Positions 1-9,234 of a stretch of DNA of 64,000 bases are shown piece after piece (the first letter of the stretch is position 1; the number at the start of each line of letters is the position of its first letter). The notes under the pieces are model-generated. The model was not told where the DNA came from, did no database searches, and saw only the letters and a list, made by a program, of their open reading frames with translations. Position numbers and translations under genes: made by a program. The DNA comes from Grimontia hollisae CIP 101886 (GTDB taxonomy: Bacteria; Pseudomonadota; Gammaproteobacteria; Enterobacterales; Vibrionaceae). The DNA is taken from the NCBI RefSeq assembly GCF_000176515.1, contig NZ_ADAQ01000010.1, positions 62,001 through 126,000 on the forward strand, written 5' to 3'.

Positions 1-181
1 TTAAGGCGGCTTTCTCTTTGTCGTCAAACAGCGCTCAGCCTTGTATATCAGTTTGAGCATTTTCAGGTTGGTTGGGTATATTTGTGTGGCAGAGGTTACA
101 AAATGCACCATCCAATGTGATTTTTTATCTATTTCCCTTTTCTAGTATGTGAGTTGAACACAACAGAAAGGGAAGACGACA

Positions 182-631
182 ATGAAAAAACTCGCCGTGG
201 CTACGATTGCATCACTTTTATCCGTTTCAGTGGCAAAAGCGGAAGAAGGGCTGATTCAGATACAGAGCGCCAATTCAGTGGCAGAGACAGCAAGCAAGGT
301 TGAAATGTTCTTGAAGGAAAAAGGCTTAACCCAGTTTGCACGCATTGATCATGCTGCCAATGCGGAAAAGGCAGGATTAACGCTCAGACCGACGGAAGTC
401 ATTATTTTTGGTAACCCGAAAGTAGGGACGCCCTTGATGCAATGTGCCCAAAGTATTGCTATCGATTTACCGCAGAAAATGCTGATAAGTCAGGATGCTG
501 ATAACAACGTTTGGTTGGCCTACAACGATCCAGTGTACCTCAGGGATCGCCACAACATGGAAGGGTGCGAGAATGTGCTCAATAAGGTGTCAAAGGTGTT
601 GGCAGCCATGGGGAAAACAGCGACCAACTGA
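182..631 (+). CDS. DUF302 family periplasmic protein
   Basis: A 149-residue protein that starts with a clear Sec signal peptide (MKKLAVATIASLLSVSVAKA), so it is probably periplasmic. The mature part fits the DUF302 fold: a Phe-Ala-Arg-Ile-Asp-His stretch, then a segment reading ALTLRPTEVIIFGNPK-like (here GLTLRPTEVIIFGNPK), then the 'GTPLMQCAQSIAIDLPQK' block typical of the family. The biochemical role of DUF302 proteins is not settled. The start is set by the signal peptide and by an AAAGGGAAG ribosome site just upstream. It stands alone; the first 181 bases of the window hold only its leader. Confidence 0.85.
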   Translation: MKKLAVATIASLLSVSVAKAEEGLIQIQSANSVAETASKVEMFLKEKGLTQFARIDHAANAEKAGLTLRPTEVIIFGNPKVGTPLMQCAQSIAIDLPQKMLISQDADNNVWLAYNDPVYLRDRHNMEGCENVLNKVSKVLAAMGKTATN

Positions 632-892
632 TTTTCCGAGCATTCATATTGCCCAGTCTGATACTGGGCGTATGCCCGCATGTATTGGAACCAACATCGT
701 TAAGAAGTCGTGTCGCCTATACTGTCGATAAAAAACCCAATAGGCGGAATATTTTTTTGCTTCCTGTCACAAAATCCCCTTTATCAGATGAAAGGGTTTG
801 CACTACTATACGCAAATGGCCTGAAGATGCTCGACTTCAGGTGATTTGATGGATATATGCAGGCTCAACCATTTCAATATAGGCGGATTATT

Positions 893-1318
893 ATGAAAAA
901 GGCTATTGCTTCAATGGCTATTATGTTCGCGCTGACAGGCTGTGAAGAAGCAAACGAAGCGATCGACAAGGCGCAAGAAGTGGCGACCAGCGCTGCAGAA
1001 AGTATTCAGGAAAAAATGGACTCCGTTGATCTTGGTGAACTGAATTTGGATTCGCTGGAAAGTGCGACAGCATATGCTAAAGCGCTCACTGAGTCGATGG
1101 AAGAAGCACTCCGTGCTGATCTTACCGATGCTGATGTGGTTGCAAAGGTTCAGGAAAAAGTGGCGAACTCTTACGCCTGCCTTATCGATGCCACCTCAGA
1201 AAATACGGCTGAACAACTGCTCAATAAATTTATGTCAGCTATCAATGATGAGGACGCGCAGTCCCTGATTGAAAAAGGTGTGGAAAAAGCCAAAGCGGCG
1301 AAAGCGTGCGTGATGTAA
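893..1318 (+). CDS. Small lipoprotein, helical, function unknown
   Basis: A 141-residue protein with a lipoprotein signal peptide: MKK, a hydrophobic stretch, then a lipobox ending LTGC. The mature region is acidic, alanine-rich and strongly helical (EANEAIDKAQEVATSAAES), which suggests an amphipathic or coiled-coil helix in the periplasm. I prefer the ATG at 893 over the upstream in-frame ATG at 857 because only the former puts the lipobox at the right distance and it has a GGCGG site in front. Two further cysteines (in NSYACL and KACVM) could form a disulfide. I do not recognise a family. Confidence 0.75.
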   Translation: MKKAIASMAIMFALTGCEEANEAIDKAQEVATSAAESIQEKMDSVDLGELNLDSLESATAYAKALTESMEEALRADLTDADVVAKVQEKVANSYACLIDATSENTAEQLLNKFMSAINDEDAQSLIEKGVEKAKAAKACVM

Positions 1319-1342
1319 CCGACGTGAATGCCTCCTTTTAAA

Positions 1343-1367
1343 GGTTGACGTATTGTCAGCCTTTTTT
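1343..1367 (+). terminator. Rho-independent terminator of the lipoprotein gene
   Basis: A 7-bp stem, GGTTGAC / GTCAGCC with one G-T wobble, closes on a GTATT loop and is followed by six T. It lies 25 bases after the lipoprotein stop codon. Confidence 0.75.
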
Positions 1368-1567
1368 AATCAGTGATGCATTTTTGTCTCCATTCACACT
1401 TTTCATTTCGGCAGCAAACTTTTTGCCTAAAAAGTTAACATTTAGTGAGATTTGCTTTTCGGATTTCGCTATACTCCCGCCTGAACAAAAAATCAGCAAT
1501 TTGCAAAAGTAAGACGTGGCGTCATGACAGCGCGACGACAAGCTAGCAAAAATTATAGGAGAGGAAC

Positions 1568-1645
1568 ATGGAGACTGTTTTAGTTGTCGCATTTATCGTT
1601 GGAGCGTTCTTTATCGTGAAAAAAGAGCGTGCTTGTCGTTCATAG
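1568..1645 (+). CDS. 25-residue putative membrane peptide
   Basis: A short reading frame of 25 codons (METVLVVAFIVGAFFIVKKE, then RACRS). It has a strong ribosome site (AGGAGAGG, 1557-1564) just before the ATG. Residues 4-17 form one hydrophobic helix followed by a basic KKERACR tail, the layout of single-pass small membrane proteins with the C terminus in the cytoplasm. A TATACT box (1470-1475) lies about 95 bases upstream and a rho-independent terminator follows at 1717-1745, so the peptide has its own possible transcription unit. I do not recognise a family. Confidence is moderate because the frame is very short. Confidence 0.55.
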   Translation: METVLVVAFIVGAFFIVKKERACRS

Positions 1646-1716
1646 CTCATTGATGTTGACTGTTTGATATCATTTTATACTCCTTTTTACAGTCGAATAA
1701 CATGGTGCTGAACACA

Positions 1717-1745
1717 AAAGCAGAGCCTGGCGCTTTGCTTTTTTT
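1717..1745 (+). terminator. Rho-independent terminator after the 25-residue peptide
   Basis: The stem AAAGCAGAGC / GCTTTGCTTT (10 bp with one G-T wobble) and a 5-base loop run directly into a T tract. It ends the short transcript carrying the peptide at 1568 and sits just before the 3' end of the convergent gene at 1765. Confidence 0.75.
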
Positions 1746-1764
1746 GTTTGGTTTTACCAACGCA

Positions 1765-2277
1765 TTACAGCTCACCAACCACAGTGCCTTCGCTGGCTAA
1801 CGCATACAGGTGATGCCTGATGCTGTTTTTTGCTTCGGCCGAAAGACCGAAGACATCGTAAATCCCAATCACCTTCCCAGTTGTTTCTTCCGATGTGACC
1901 AGCATTCCTGTTGCAACAGGTGCACCTTGCTGCATGCCGACAAACAGCTGAACCTGCATTCCTTCCGGGAGGGGAAGATCTGTCAGTGATAGTTGGGAAA
2001 GAAACGCTATCAGGGTTTCGCGTTCATGTTCCGGCCATTTCAGTGACAGGGTTTTGGCGTATCGCACCATCAGGGGGTGACAATCGACTTCATAGACGAT
2101 GAGGCTTCCTCTTTTTTCTACGGTTGCTACATCAATTTCAACAGGCTCGGCTTCTGCGGCCTTGTATAAACGTAGCCCTTCTTTACTTTCCAAGGTGGGA
2201 AACTGGGCGCTTTCAACATGGCTGGCCATCCAGGCGCGCTTTTTGTGAAAGTGCGAGAGAATGATAGATTTACTCAT
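1765..2277 (-). CDS. Conserved-looking hypothetical, GNAT-like C-terminal half
   Basis: A 170-residue soluble protein without signal peptide or membrane segments. The C-terminal half (GAPVATGMLVTSEETTGKVI, then GIYDVFGL) follows the strand pattern of GCN5-related acetyltransferases: a small residue-rich strand, a hairpin, then GI-DVFG. The Arg/Gly-rich acetyl-CoA loop that should come next is replaced by SAEAKNSIRHH, so if it is a GNAT it looks degenerate. It is transcribed divergently from the SgrR-type regulator at 2568, with 290 bases between them, so the two could share a control region. Function is not assigned. Confidence 0.6.
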   Translation of the reverse strand: MSKSIILSHFHKKRAWMASHVESAQFPTLESKEGLRLYKAAEAEPVEIDVATVEKRGSLIVYEVDCHPLMVRYAKTLSLKWPEHERETLIAFLSQLSLTDLPLPEGMQVQLFVGMQQGAPVATGMLVTSEETTGKVIGIYDVFGLSAEAKNSIRHHLYALASEGTVVGEL

Positions 2278-2567
2278 GAAAACTCCGGTTTTTATGAGGT
2301 GAGCGATCCGTGTACAAATCGTTCCTCCAACATCATGAAGGCAATCTTCAATCGTGGCTTGATAATAACGCTGCTGGATGAAATAACAATGTCTTGCTCA
2401 CAAAATGAGGAAATATCACGACCGAGTGTCGATAATTTGATCAAGTGTGTTCAATCCACGCCAACACCAAGTAACGTAGGCTTATACATTGATAGTAAAT
2501 TAAAAAATCAGGTATAAAATAGGGAAGTAAACTCCATCATTGCCCACACTTTAGGTTCCGCTTTTTT

Positions 2568-4286
2568 ATGTCTGGACAACGTCTGCAAACCCAGTTTTCA
2601 ATGATTTATACCCATTTCGGGGGAAAAGACAGCGATACCAACCTTGAAACTATGTCAGAGATCTTCTGCTGCACCCGGCGTAATGCCCGGATGGTGCTGA
2701 ACAAAATGGCAGGGCAGGGTTGGCTGAGCTGGGAGCCAGCCGTAGGGCGGGGAAAAATGAGCCGCCTGACGTTCCACCGCAGTGATGCAGATCTTCAAAT
2801 GAAGCGGGTTAGGAAATGGGTTAAAGAAGGCAAGCTGGATGCAGCCTTGGAAGAGCTTGACAATGATGCAGCCAAACTGGCGAGGTTGATTCAAGAGCAA
2901 TTGGGTGTCTCCACCCTCGAAGGGCGGCAGATTATCCGCCTGCCGTATTACCGTTCATTCCCTATACTGAATCCGGCCAAGCCGTTGCGACGCTCTGAGC
3001 AACACCTGGTAAGGCAAATTTTCAACGGCCTCACACGTATTAACGAGTCCACAGAGAAAGTGGAACCTGATTTGGCACACCATTGGGAGACGTTGTCTGA
3101 CACGCACTGGCGTTTCTATTTGCGTCCGGCTGTCAGATTCCATGATGGAACGTTGCTTTGCAGCGAAGATGTTATTTGGTCACTTAAAGCCGTGTCTTCC
3201 CGTCCATATTTTTCGCATATCGAGCGCATTGAAGCGCCGACGGAAAACGTGGTCGATATTTATTTGAACCGTCCGGATTGTCGGCTTGCTGAAACGCTCG
3301 CCGTTCCTATGGCATCAATCCAATCGAAGAAAGTGGCACACAGTAAAGAAGCGGATGCGTTTCCGGTTGGAACAGGCCCTTACCGCATTGTTGAAAACAA
3401 CAGCCGTCAGTTGGTGTTGAAAGCCCATGACCAATATTTTGGCTTCCGTGCCTTAACCGATGAAATTGAAATCTGGGTTTTAGACAGCGCTGCAATGTGT
3501 TATTTGCAGCCGACAGCGTCGCTGGATCCGACGGCATTGGATTCGCGCCAGGGTGCGTTAAAAAGTGCAGCAAACCAAAGGCTGGAATTGGATGAAGGTT
3601 GCAATTATCTGTTGTTGAACCGTAAAACCGGATTGGCCAAAGATCCGGCATGGGCAGAATATTTCAGCCAACGTGTTTCCTCCCTGTTTCTGTTACCTCA
3701 CCTTGCTGAGCGGGGCATTGGTGAGTATCGCTTGACGAATGCTTATGGTTTGGTTCCTGGCTGGATTCATACCAGAACAGCCAGACAGGATGTCAAGCCT
3801 CCTGCGATGGGCAAATTGCGTCTGGTACACCAGAAAGATAACCCATTGTTCCCATTGCTTGCTGCCGCCTTAAGGGAAATGTTGGCGCAGGACGGGGTTG
3901 ATCTTGAAATCAGCACGGTTTCATATGAGGAGATGATGCTGCCAAAAAATGCCAAAAAGGTAGATGTTTGGCTTTGTGGAATGAGCCTTGGGAATAAGCG
4001 TCATGATGCTATCTTGCCTTGGTTGTTGAGCTTCGAACATATTTCTGCGGCGATGCCTGAAAAGGAGTTCATCCAGTTGAAGGAGAAAGTGGCACAGTGG
4101 AGAGAAGCTGAAAATGTGGTGTTTGATGCAGAGTCGATAGGACGCTCTTTGGTGGAATCTTCACAGATAGTCCCGCTTTTCCATATATGGTTAGGTGTGG
4201 TTGATGGGCAAGAATTGGAAGATGTCGCTTCAAACAGGATTGGCTGGTTCGACTTTAAATCGGTCTGGAAAAAACCGATTGTGTAG
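2568..4286 (+). CDS. sgrR: SgrR-family transcriptional regulator
   Basis: 572 residues, the usual length for SgrR. Residues about 1-110 form a winged helix-turn-helix (METMSEIFCCTRRNARMVL-type helix, then GWLSWEPAVGRGKMSRL). From about residue 160 the protein is a solute-binding domain of the SBP_bac_5 type (HLVRQIFNGLTR, then LAHHWE and RFYLRPAVRFHDG). In E. coli SgrR senses phosphosugar stress and switches on the small RNA SgrS, which is encoded next to it. Here the upstream 290 bases show no obvious sgrS, so the target may differ. The neighbour across the divergent gap is an unassigned GNAT-like gene. Confidence 0.85.
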   Translation: MSGQRLQTQFSMIYTHFGGKDSDTNLETMSEIFCCTRRNARMVLNKMAGQGWLSWEPAVGRGKMSRLTFHRSDADLQMKRVRKWVKEGKLDAALEELDNDAAKLARLIQEQLGVSTLEGRQIIRLPYYRSFPILNPAKPLRRSEQHLVRQIFNGLTRINESTEKVEPDLAHHWETLSDTHWRFYLRPAVRFHDGTLLCSEDVIWSLKAVSSRPYFSHIERIEAPTENVVDIYLNRPDCRLAETLAVPMASIQSKKVAHSKEADAFPVGTGPYRIVENNSRQLVLKAHDQYFGFRALTDEIEIWVLDSAAMCYLQPTASLDPTALDSRQGALKSAANQRLELDEGCNYLLLNRKTGLAKDPAWAEYFSQRVSSLFLLPHLAERGIGEYRLTNAYGLVPGWIHTRTARQDVKPPAMGKLRLVHQKDNPLFPLLAAALREMLAQDGVDLEISTVSYEEMMLPKNAKKVDVWLCGMSLGNKRHDAILPWLLSFEHISAAMPEKEFIQLKEKVAQWREAENVVFDAESIGRSLVESSQIVPLFHIWLGVVDGQELEDVASNRIGWFDFKSVWKKPIV

Positions 4287-4306
4287 GAAAAGAACCGGAC
4301 GTGGGG

Positions 4307-5188
4307 TCAGAACCAGGCAAATGCGGCCATCAACAGTAAAGGAAGTGTCACCAGAGTAAGGAAGTTCCCAAATAGCACCATTGAGGCCACCTTATCGGCA
4401 CCGACTTTAAATCGTTCGGCAAACAGGAAATTCAACACGGCGGGTGGCAGCATGGCAAACAATAACATCATGCGAAGGTGCTCTGATGGCAATGGAACAA
4501 AGAAATATATCACCGCAAAACTGATGGCACCGGTCAGTAAGCTGAGAATGGTGCTTAACAGGCCCACCCTGAGCCCTGACCATTGAATAGCGGTGAGTTG
4601 GACGCCCAGGGAAATTAGCATTACTGGCACCGCCGCATTGCCAATGAGCGTCATGGCTTCATTCAACGGATCCCAAACCGTCCAGCCATTAAAATTAAAC
4701 ACCAACGCCAGCATTGAGGCCCAGAGCAGGGGCATTCTAAGCACGTTATTGAAACGGTATTCGCTATTGCTGAGTAGCGCCAAGCCTACAGTGACGTGGA
4801 GCATCATTGACACGACAAACAACAAAATTGCGGGGGCTTCAGCGCTCTGCCCAAACGCATAACCAAACAGTGGAATAGCGAGATTTCCACTGTTGCGGAA
4901 CATTTGCGGGGGGCCCCAGGTTTTGAAGGGCAGTGACAATGTCTTGCCAATACCCATCATTAACATGCCTGGTAATAGAACGGCGATAAGTGCAGCAATA
5001 AACAAGGATGTTTGTTTGCTGCCCATTGGCATAACAGAAAGTGAGGTGAAAACGAGGCACGGCACCATTAAGTCAATGTTAATACGGTTGATATGGCGCA
5101 TATCAGGTTTCAATGCTTTCCCGACAAAAAAGCCAGCGGCAACTACGGCAAAAACCGGAAACAGTATGCTGATGACTTTTTCGAGCAT
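4307..5188 (-). CDS. AEC-family auxin efflux carrier-like transporter
   Basis: 293 residues with about ten hydrophobic segments. The N-terminal stretch (LFPVFAVVAAGFFVGKAL, then INIDLMVPCLVFTSLS) and the central 'MFRNSGNLAIPLFGYAFG' block are typical of AEC transporters (PF03547). The two halves look like an inverted duplication, as in that fold. Such proteins export small carboxylates, amino acids or other weak acids; the substrate cannot be read from sequence. It ends 20 bases from the convergent SgrR stop, with no clear terminator between the two genes. Confidence 0.85.
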   Translation of the reverse strand: MLEKVISILFPVFAVVAAGFFVGKALKPDMRHINRINIDLMVPCLVFTSLSVMPMGSKQTSLFIAALIAVLLPGMLMMGIGKTLSLPFKTWGPPQMFRNSGNLAIPLFGYAFGQSAEAPAILLFVVSMMLHVTVGLALLSNSEYRFNNVLRMPLLWASMLALVFNFNGWTVWDPLNEAMTLIGNAAVPVMLISLGVQLTAIQWSGLRVGLLSTILSLLTGAISFAVIYFFVPLPSEHLRMMLLFAMLPPAVLNFLFAERFKVGADKVASMVLFGNFLTLVTLPLLLMAAFAWF

Positions 5189-5336
5189 TTCTGGCCCTTA
5201 CTGAGTTTTGGGATAAATGAAGTGGTCAGAAAATCTGTTATCCCCGAGCAGGTAATGCCAGTCTAACCAATGATATTCATTTGGCAATTACCCTTTTGAT
5301 GAAACACTGGAAAATTAGCATGAAGGTGTCGAAAGG

Positions 5337-5966
5337 TTAAATCGTGTAAGTTGCAGTCAACAGCATGTATTTGAACAGGGGTAATCCATCTCGCTGGCGG
5401 AATAAGGGATGGAATATCCGATGTTTCCCTCCTGTTAACTGGTACGCTTGTGCAAAATCAGCTGCCAGGCTTTTTTCGGCATCAACCAGCCTGATGCCCT
5501 GCGCGACATATTCTTCTTTGTGAATGGGTTGGTGACCTAACCACCAGCTGGGTATTGACTTGCTGGCGTTTGAACGATCTATCCAGTGATCAGCGATGAT
5601 GATTAGGCGTTTTTCTTTTGGGCTGGCCGTGTCGGGGTGTTCAAGTGTCCGGAGGGTATCTTTTACCAGTGCATTCCGGCAGGCAATATTGGCGCTGATG
5701 AGACGATGAGCGGCAAGATAAATCTGGTGCTCGGGGCTTTCTATGCGAAACGCTGAGTGTTTGATTGAGGCGCTTTCCTCAAGCTGGACATATTCAGTGT
5801 CAATGCCCAGATTATGGTAGGAATGGATTAACCGTCGAGACAGTGCTCTCCCAAGATGACTTTCTTTCATGCCACGGTTGTGGATAGTCGGATAGTGATG
5901 TTCGCAAAAGCTGACGCAGTCAGATTGGAAATCTCTCAGACTCAGCGAAATAAGTTCATCCAGCAA
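5337..5966 (-). CDS. Hypothetical soluble protein, 209 aa
   Basis: A 209-residue protein without signal peptide or membrane segments. It contains two notable blocks: an N-terminal Cys/His-rich stretch (SDCVSFCEHHYPTIH) and a central EKRLIIIADHWIDRS segment, then WWLGHQP. The frame opens with TTG at 5966, preceded on the minus strand by GGAG at nine bases; the next candidate is ATG at the Met of MKESHLGRALSRR. I do not recognise a family. Flanking genes (AEC transporter, MsrPQ) give no functional clue. Codon use looks like that of its neighbours. Confidence 0.6.
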   Translation of the reverse strand: MLDELISLSLRDFQSDCVSFCEHHYPTIHNRGMKESHLGRALSRRLIHSYHNLGIDTEYVQLEESASIKHSAFRIESPEHQIYLAAHRLISANIACRNALVKDTLRTLEHPDTASPKEKRLIIIADHWIDRSNASKSIPSWWLGHQPIHKEEYVAQGIRLVDAEKSLAADFAQAYQLTGGKHRIFHPLFRQRDGLPLFKYMLLTATYTI

Positions 5967-6101
5967 GAACGCCTACTCCAAAAATCAGCACAACAATGTA
6001 GGAATGTGTCAAAGTGGCCATGGGCTACTTAAAGTATGGCAAAAATGAGAATTTTGCCATATTTGGATGCGCTATTTGTGCAGAGGCGTTCAAAAGTCGG
6101 G

Positions 6102-6719
6102 TTATGTTCTTCTAAATACTGGACGAATAACGATTCTTTTTAGCGTTTTCCAACGAATTGCCAGCAGTGAAAGTGCGAGAACAATGTAAATTGTCGGCTC
6201 GACAAGTTCAGATTTTGCTGACCAGTAGAAGTGGATGGGGCTCAGAATAAGAGCGAGATAGACAAAGTTGTGCAATTTTTGCCATTTCACTCCCATATGC
6301 CGTTGGATTTTCGCTGTAGAGGTGACGGTAAGTGCAAGCAAAATCACCCAGGAAATAAACCCGATTGTCATGTAAGGGCGCGAGATGATTTCTTGCCCCA
6401 ATAAGGTGAAATTCAAGGTCAGATCTAGCGCAAAGTAAGTCAGCATATGTAACGTTGCCCAAAAGAAAGCATAAAGGCCTACAACACGACGGCACCGGAC
6501 CAATAGCCCATTTTGGGTAAAACGGGCTATTGGGCTGATCAGCATAGAGATGATCAGGGTGTTCAGCGCGGCCAGCCCGGTGTAATGGGTGATTCCATCC
6601 ACCGGATCGGCGCCGAATTGGTTGGATAAAACCAGATAGGCCATGTTTGCTACAAAGCCAAGGCTGACAAAATGTACCATCACTTTTATGCCAGTGATCT
6701 GGAGAGGGGTGACTCGCAT
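6102..6719 (-). CDS. msrQ: MsrQ, heme-binding membrane subunit of the periplasmic methionine sulfoxide reductase
   Basis: 205 residues with about six membrane segments and conserved histidines (WATLHMLTYFALD, then KLHNFVYLALILSPIHFYW) that fit the b-type heme ligands of the YedZ/MsrQ family. MsrQ takes electrons from the quinone pool and passes them to MsrP. Its ATG overlaps the msrP stop by one base (TAATG), so the two are translationally coupled in the order msrP-msrQ, as in other proteobacteria. The length matches E. coli MsrQ (about 211). Confidence 0.93.
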   Translation of the reverse strand: MRVTPLQITGIKVMVHFVSLGFVANMAYLVLSNQFGADPVDGITHYTGLAALNTLIISMLISPIARFTQNGLLVRCRRVVGLYAFFWATLHMLTYFALDLTLNFTLLGQEIISRPYMTIGFISWVILLALTVTSTAKIQRHMGVKWQKLHNFVYLALILSPIHFYWSAKSELVEPTIYIVLALSLLAIRWKTLKRIVIRPVFRRT

Positions 6720-7735
6720 TAATAATTGGCCCTCAAATCCATGTTGCTGTACAGGTGGGCGACTTCTTCACCATAGCCGTTAAACATGGCTGTTGGTTTG
6801 CGACGGGAGCTGAATATTGACCCTTCGCCGATGAAACGTTCCGATGCTTGACTCCAGCGTGGGTGATCAACCTGTGGATTAACATTGGCATAGAAACCAT
6901 ATTCATGCGGAGCCAATAAATTCCAGGTGGTTGGCGGCTGGGCTTCAAGCAAGTGAATTTTGACGATCGACTTGATGCTCTTAAAGCCATATTTCCATGG
7001 CACGACCAAACGGATGGGGGCGCCGTTTTGTGGTGCTAATGTTTGACCATACAAACCCACACTCAGCAGAGTAAGTGGATTCATAGCTTCATCTAAGCGC
7101 AAACCTTCCACGTAAGGATAATCGATACCGCCGCCAACAAACCGGGAGCGTTGTCCTGGCATTTGTTCGGGATCATAGAGGGTTTCAAACGCAACATATT
7201 TGGCGCTGCCCATGGGATCGGCGTCTTTAAGCAATGCTGCCAATGAAAAACCCACCCAGGGAATATTCATGGACCAGGCTTCAACACAGCGCATTCGGTA
7301 GAAGCGGTCTTCAAGCGGGTATTTTTTTAGCAGGTCGTCATAACTTAGTTTCATTGGCTTGTTTACTAACCCACTGACTTCAAGTGTCCATGGGTTGACA
7401 GCAAAGTGTTGGCTATTTTCTACAGGGTCGCCTTTGCCTGCTCCGAATTCGTAGAAATTGTTGTAGGTCAGTACTTTGGATTCAGGGGTTGCTTCAAGTC
7501 CTTTTCCGTAAGGGGTTGTTTTTGCTACTAGAGGCGATCGTACGAAGGACCCAGCTTCACTTTTATTATCACCACCAAAGACATCAAAGATGTTGGCTTG
7601 GCTTTGCGCAGCAAAGGGAAGGCTGGCAGTCACAATACCGAGCTTTTTTAGGATCTCACGGCGAGATTTATAGATGCTCTCTGGCGTCAGTTCGTTTTCT
7701 TTTATCTCGGATTTCTTCGGTACTCGAATCAGCAT
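6719..7735 (-). CDS. msrP: MsrP, molybdopterin catalytic subunit of the periplasmic methionine sulfoxide reductase
   Basis: 338 residues. The N terminus has a twin-arginine signal ([10 protein letters not shown] followed by a hydrophobic run and AAQSQA), so it is exported folded with its cofactor. The oxidoreductase molybdopterin domain follows; the Cys in '[18 protein letters not shown]' is the expected molybdenum ligand. With MsrQ it repairs oxidised methionine in periplasmic proteins. It is the first gene of the two-gene unit. The intergenic stretch upstream (7736-7946) is free of clear genes and should carry the promoter. Confidence 0.95.
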   Translation of the reverse strand: MLIRVPKKSEIKENELTPESIYKSRREILKKLGIVTASLPFAAQSQANIFDVFGGDNKSEAGSFVRSPLVAKTTPYGKGLEATPESKVLTYNNFYEFGAGKGDPVENSQHFAVNPWTLEVSGLVNKPMKLSYDDLLKKYPLEDRFYRMRCVEAWSMNIPWVGFSLAALLKDADPMGSAKYVAFETLYDPEQMPGQRSRFVGGGIDYPYVEGLRLDEAMNPLTLLSVGLYGQTLAPQNGAPIRLVVPWKYGFKSIKSIVKIHLLEAQPPTTWNLLAPHEYGFYANVNPQVDHPRWSQASERFIGEGSIFSSRRKPTAMFNGYGEEVAHLYSNMDLRANY

Positions 7736-7946
7736 TTAGGTGCTCCATTGCATATGCTTGTTGGTTTACTAACACACAGACCTAATAAACGCATAACTTA
7801 TTTCAATAGATTGGTTTTTTTATGAAAAAAATGCACTCCAGTGTGGCAGTTCGGTTTAGTGGTGAGTAAGTGACTCATTAACGACTGCCTTATATAACCA
7901 AGCAACCTGAATCCTGCACCTTCAAGTTGCTTGGATGTATTGACTT

Positions 7947-8234
7947 GTGCTCTTAAACTATTTCACTAAAGATCAACAAACCATCAGTGCAAGGGGGGCG
8001 GCAGGTGTTTTCTTTGGCTCACCTATGTCAGGAGTGACAGTTTCGCAACGTAATCTCCGTGCTTCTTTGGGGATAGAGAAAAAAAGCATTGCTGTTGATG
8101 GGCTATGGAATATGGGAGAATGGCTGGATGATGAGTACTATAAATGGGGACCTCGAGCGGGGTTGGGTATTGCTGTCCCTATGGGGCAACGGTCCTATCT
8201 CGTGTTATGTTTAGAGACATTGCTCCAATTTTAG
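7947..8234 (+). CDS. Doubtful 95-residue frame, possible beta-barrel remnant
   Basis: An open frame with a GTG start that fills most of the 517-base gap between msrP and the L,D-transpeptidase gene. It has no signal peptide. Its end (KWGPRAGLGIAVPMGQRSYL, then VLCLETLLQF) alternates hydrophobic and polar residues and finishes in Phe, as outer-membrane beta-strands do, so it could be the tail of a decayed porin-like gene. No good ribosome site is visible. It may equally be a chance frame; 7736-7946 upstream holds no other gene. Confidence 0.3.
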   Translation: MLLNYFTKDQQTISARGAAGVFFGSPMSGVTVSQRNLRASLGIEKKSIAVDGLWNMGEWLDDEYYKWGPRAGLGIAVPMGQRSYLVLCLETLLQF

Positions 8235-8252
8235 AAGAGAGACCATAGCGAG

Positions 8253-9215
8253 ATGATGAAGTTCGCGAGAAAACTTGTACCTATTTTTTTTGCAAGCTTG
8301 TTACCAACACTGAGCATGGCCAATGAGTACCCTTGGCCTGAAGCCAACACCCGATTGATTGGCGATAATCCTGTGCATATCGTTCAGGCTGGTGAACACC
8401 TTGAGAAAATCGCTAAAGCTTACAATGTGGGCTTTTTAGCGTTGATGTCTGCAAACCCAGGGGTTGACCCGTATCTGCCTAAACCTGGTACGTTTATCAC
8501 TGTTCCTCAACAGGTTATCCTACCGGATGTGGAATATGAAGGCATCGTGATTAACCTTGCCGAGCTCCGTCTTTATTACTTCGACACTGATAATCGTAAA
8601 GTGCATGTTTTTCCGATAGGTATTGGACGGATAGGCCGCGATACTCCGATCATGCAAACCAAGATCAGTCAAAAGCGTGAAAATCCAACCTGGACACCAC
8701 CTGCAAGCTTAAGAAAAGAATATCTGGAAGAGCGGAATATTGTATTGCCTGATGTAGTGCCGGCAGGGCCGGATAACCCCCTTGGGACGCATGCGTTAAG
8801 GTTAGCGTATGGAACGGGGTCATATCTTATTCATGGTACGAATAAAAGCTTTGGTATTGGGCTGCGTGTGAGTGCTGGCTGTATCCGTATGCGCCCGACA
8901 GATATAGTGTGGCTGTATAATAAAGTGGCGGTAGGTGAAAAAGTGCGGGTGATTAATGAACCCGTTAAGGTCAGCTTTGAACCAGATGGTACTGTATTTG
9001 TAGAAGCTCACAGACCCTTATCGGCAGACGAAACTCAGGTAGGGAAGCGGGTGTTGACTCAACCGGATCCACGCATCTCCAACTGGCTTGAGTTAAATCA
9101 AATGAACGTCAATCGGTATCGTGCGGCACTTGCTGTGCAGTCTGGTGTGCCAATTGAAGTTGGGTATGCGATTGCACAAAATGCTGCGGCACCCGAAGGT
9201 GCCGCAGATTTATAA
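8253..9215 (+). CDS. L,D-transpeptidase (ErfK/YbiS/YcfS/YnhG type) with LysM
   Basis: 320 residues. A signal peptide (to about residue 24, ending SMA) is followed by a LysM peptidoglycan-binding motif (HIVQAGEHLEKIAKAYNVG, residues about 43-62) and a YkuD catalytic domain with the signature 'YLIHGTNKSFGIGLRVSAGCIRM'; the His of IHGT and Cys of SAGCIRM are the catalytic pair. Enzymes of this family either attach Braun-type lipoprotein to peptidoglycan or make 3-3 crosslinks. The convergent neighbour 19 bases away is an Lpp-like lipoprotein ending in Lys, so lipoprotein anchoring is the likely job. The last codons carry a hairpin (9184-9207). Confidence 0.93.
   Translation: MMKFARKLVPIFFASLLPTLSMANEYPWPEANTRLIGDNPVHIVQAGEHLEKIAKAYNVGFLALMSANPGVDPYLPKPGTFITVPQQVILPDVEYEGIVINLAELRLYYFDTDNRKVHVFPIGIGRIGRDTPIMQTKISQKRENPTWTPPASLRKEYLEERNIVLPDVVPAGPDNPLGTHALRLAYGTGSYLIHGTNKSFGIGLRVSAGCIRMRPTDIVWLYNKVAVGEKVRVINEPVKVSFEPDGTVFVEAHRPLSADETQVGKRVLTQPDPRISNWLELNQMNVNRYRAALAVQSGVPIEVGYAIAQNAAAPEGAADL
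9184..9207 (-). terminator. Terminator hairpin of the Lpp-like gene, inside the L,D-transpeptidase coding end
   Basis: A perfect 10-bp stem (CTGCGGCACC / GGTGCCGCAG) closes on a CGAA loop. On the minus strand it comes 28 bases after the Lpp-like stop codon and is followed by CATTTTG. On the plus strand it encodes the transpeptidase C terminus (AAAPEGAADL). The stem therefore doubles as coding sequence and as the likely terminator of the abundant lipoprotein transcript. Confidence 0.65.
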
Positions 9216-9234
9216 AGCAACGATGGTGCAGGTC

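Noticed and set aside
2218-2517. 99-residue plus-strand frame upstream of sgrR
   Set aside because: It overlaps the antisense of the GNAT-like gene and has neither a ribosome site nor a recognisable pattern.
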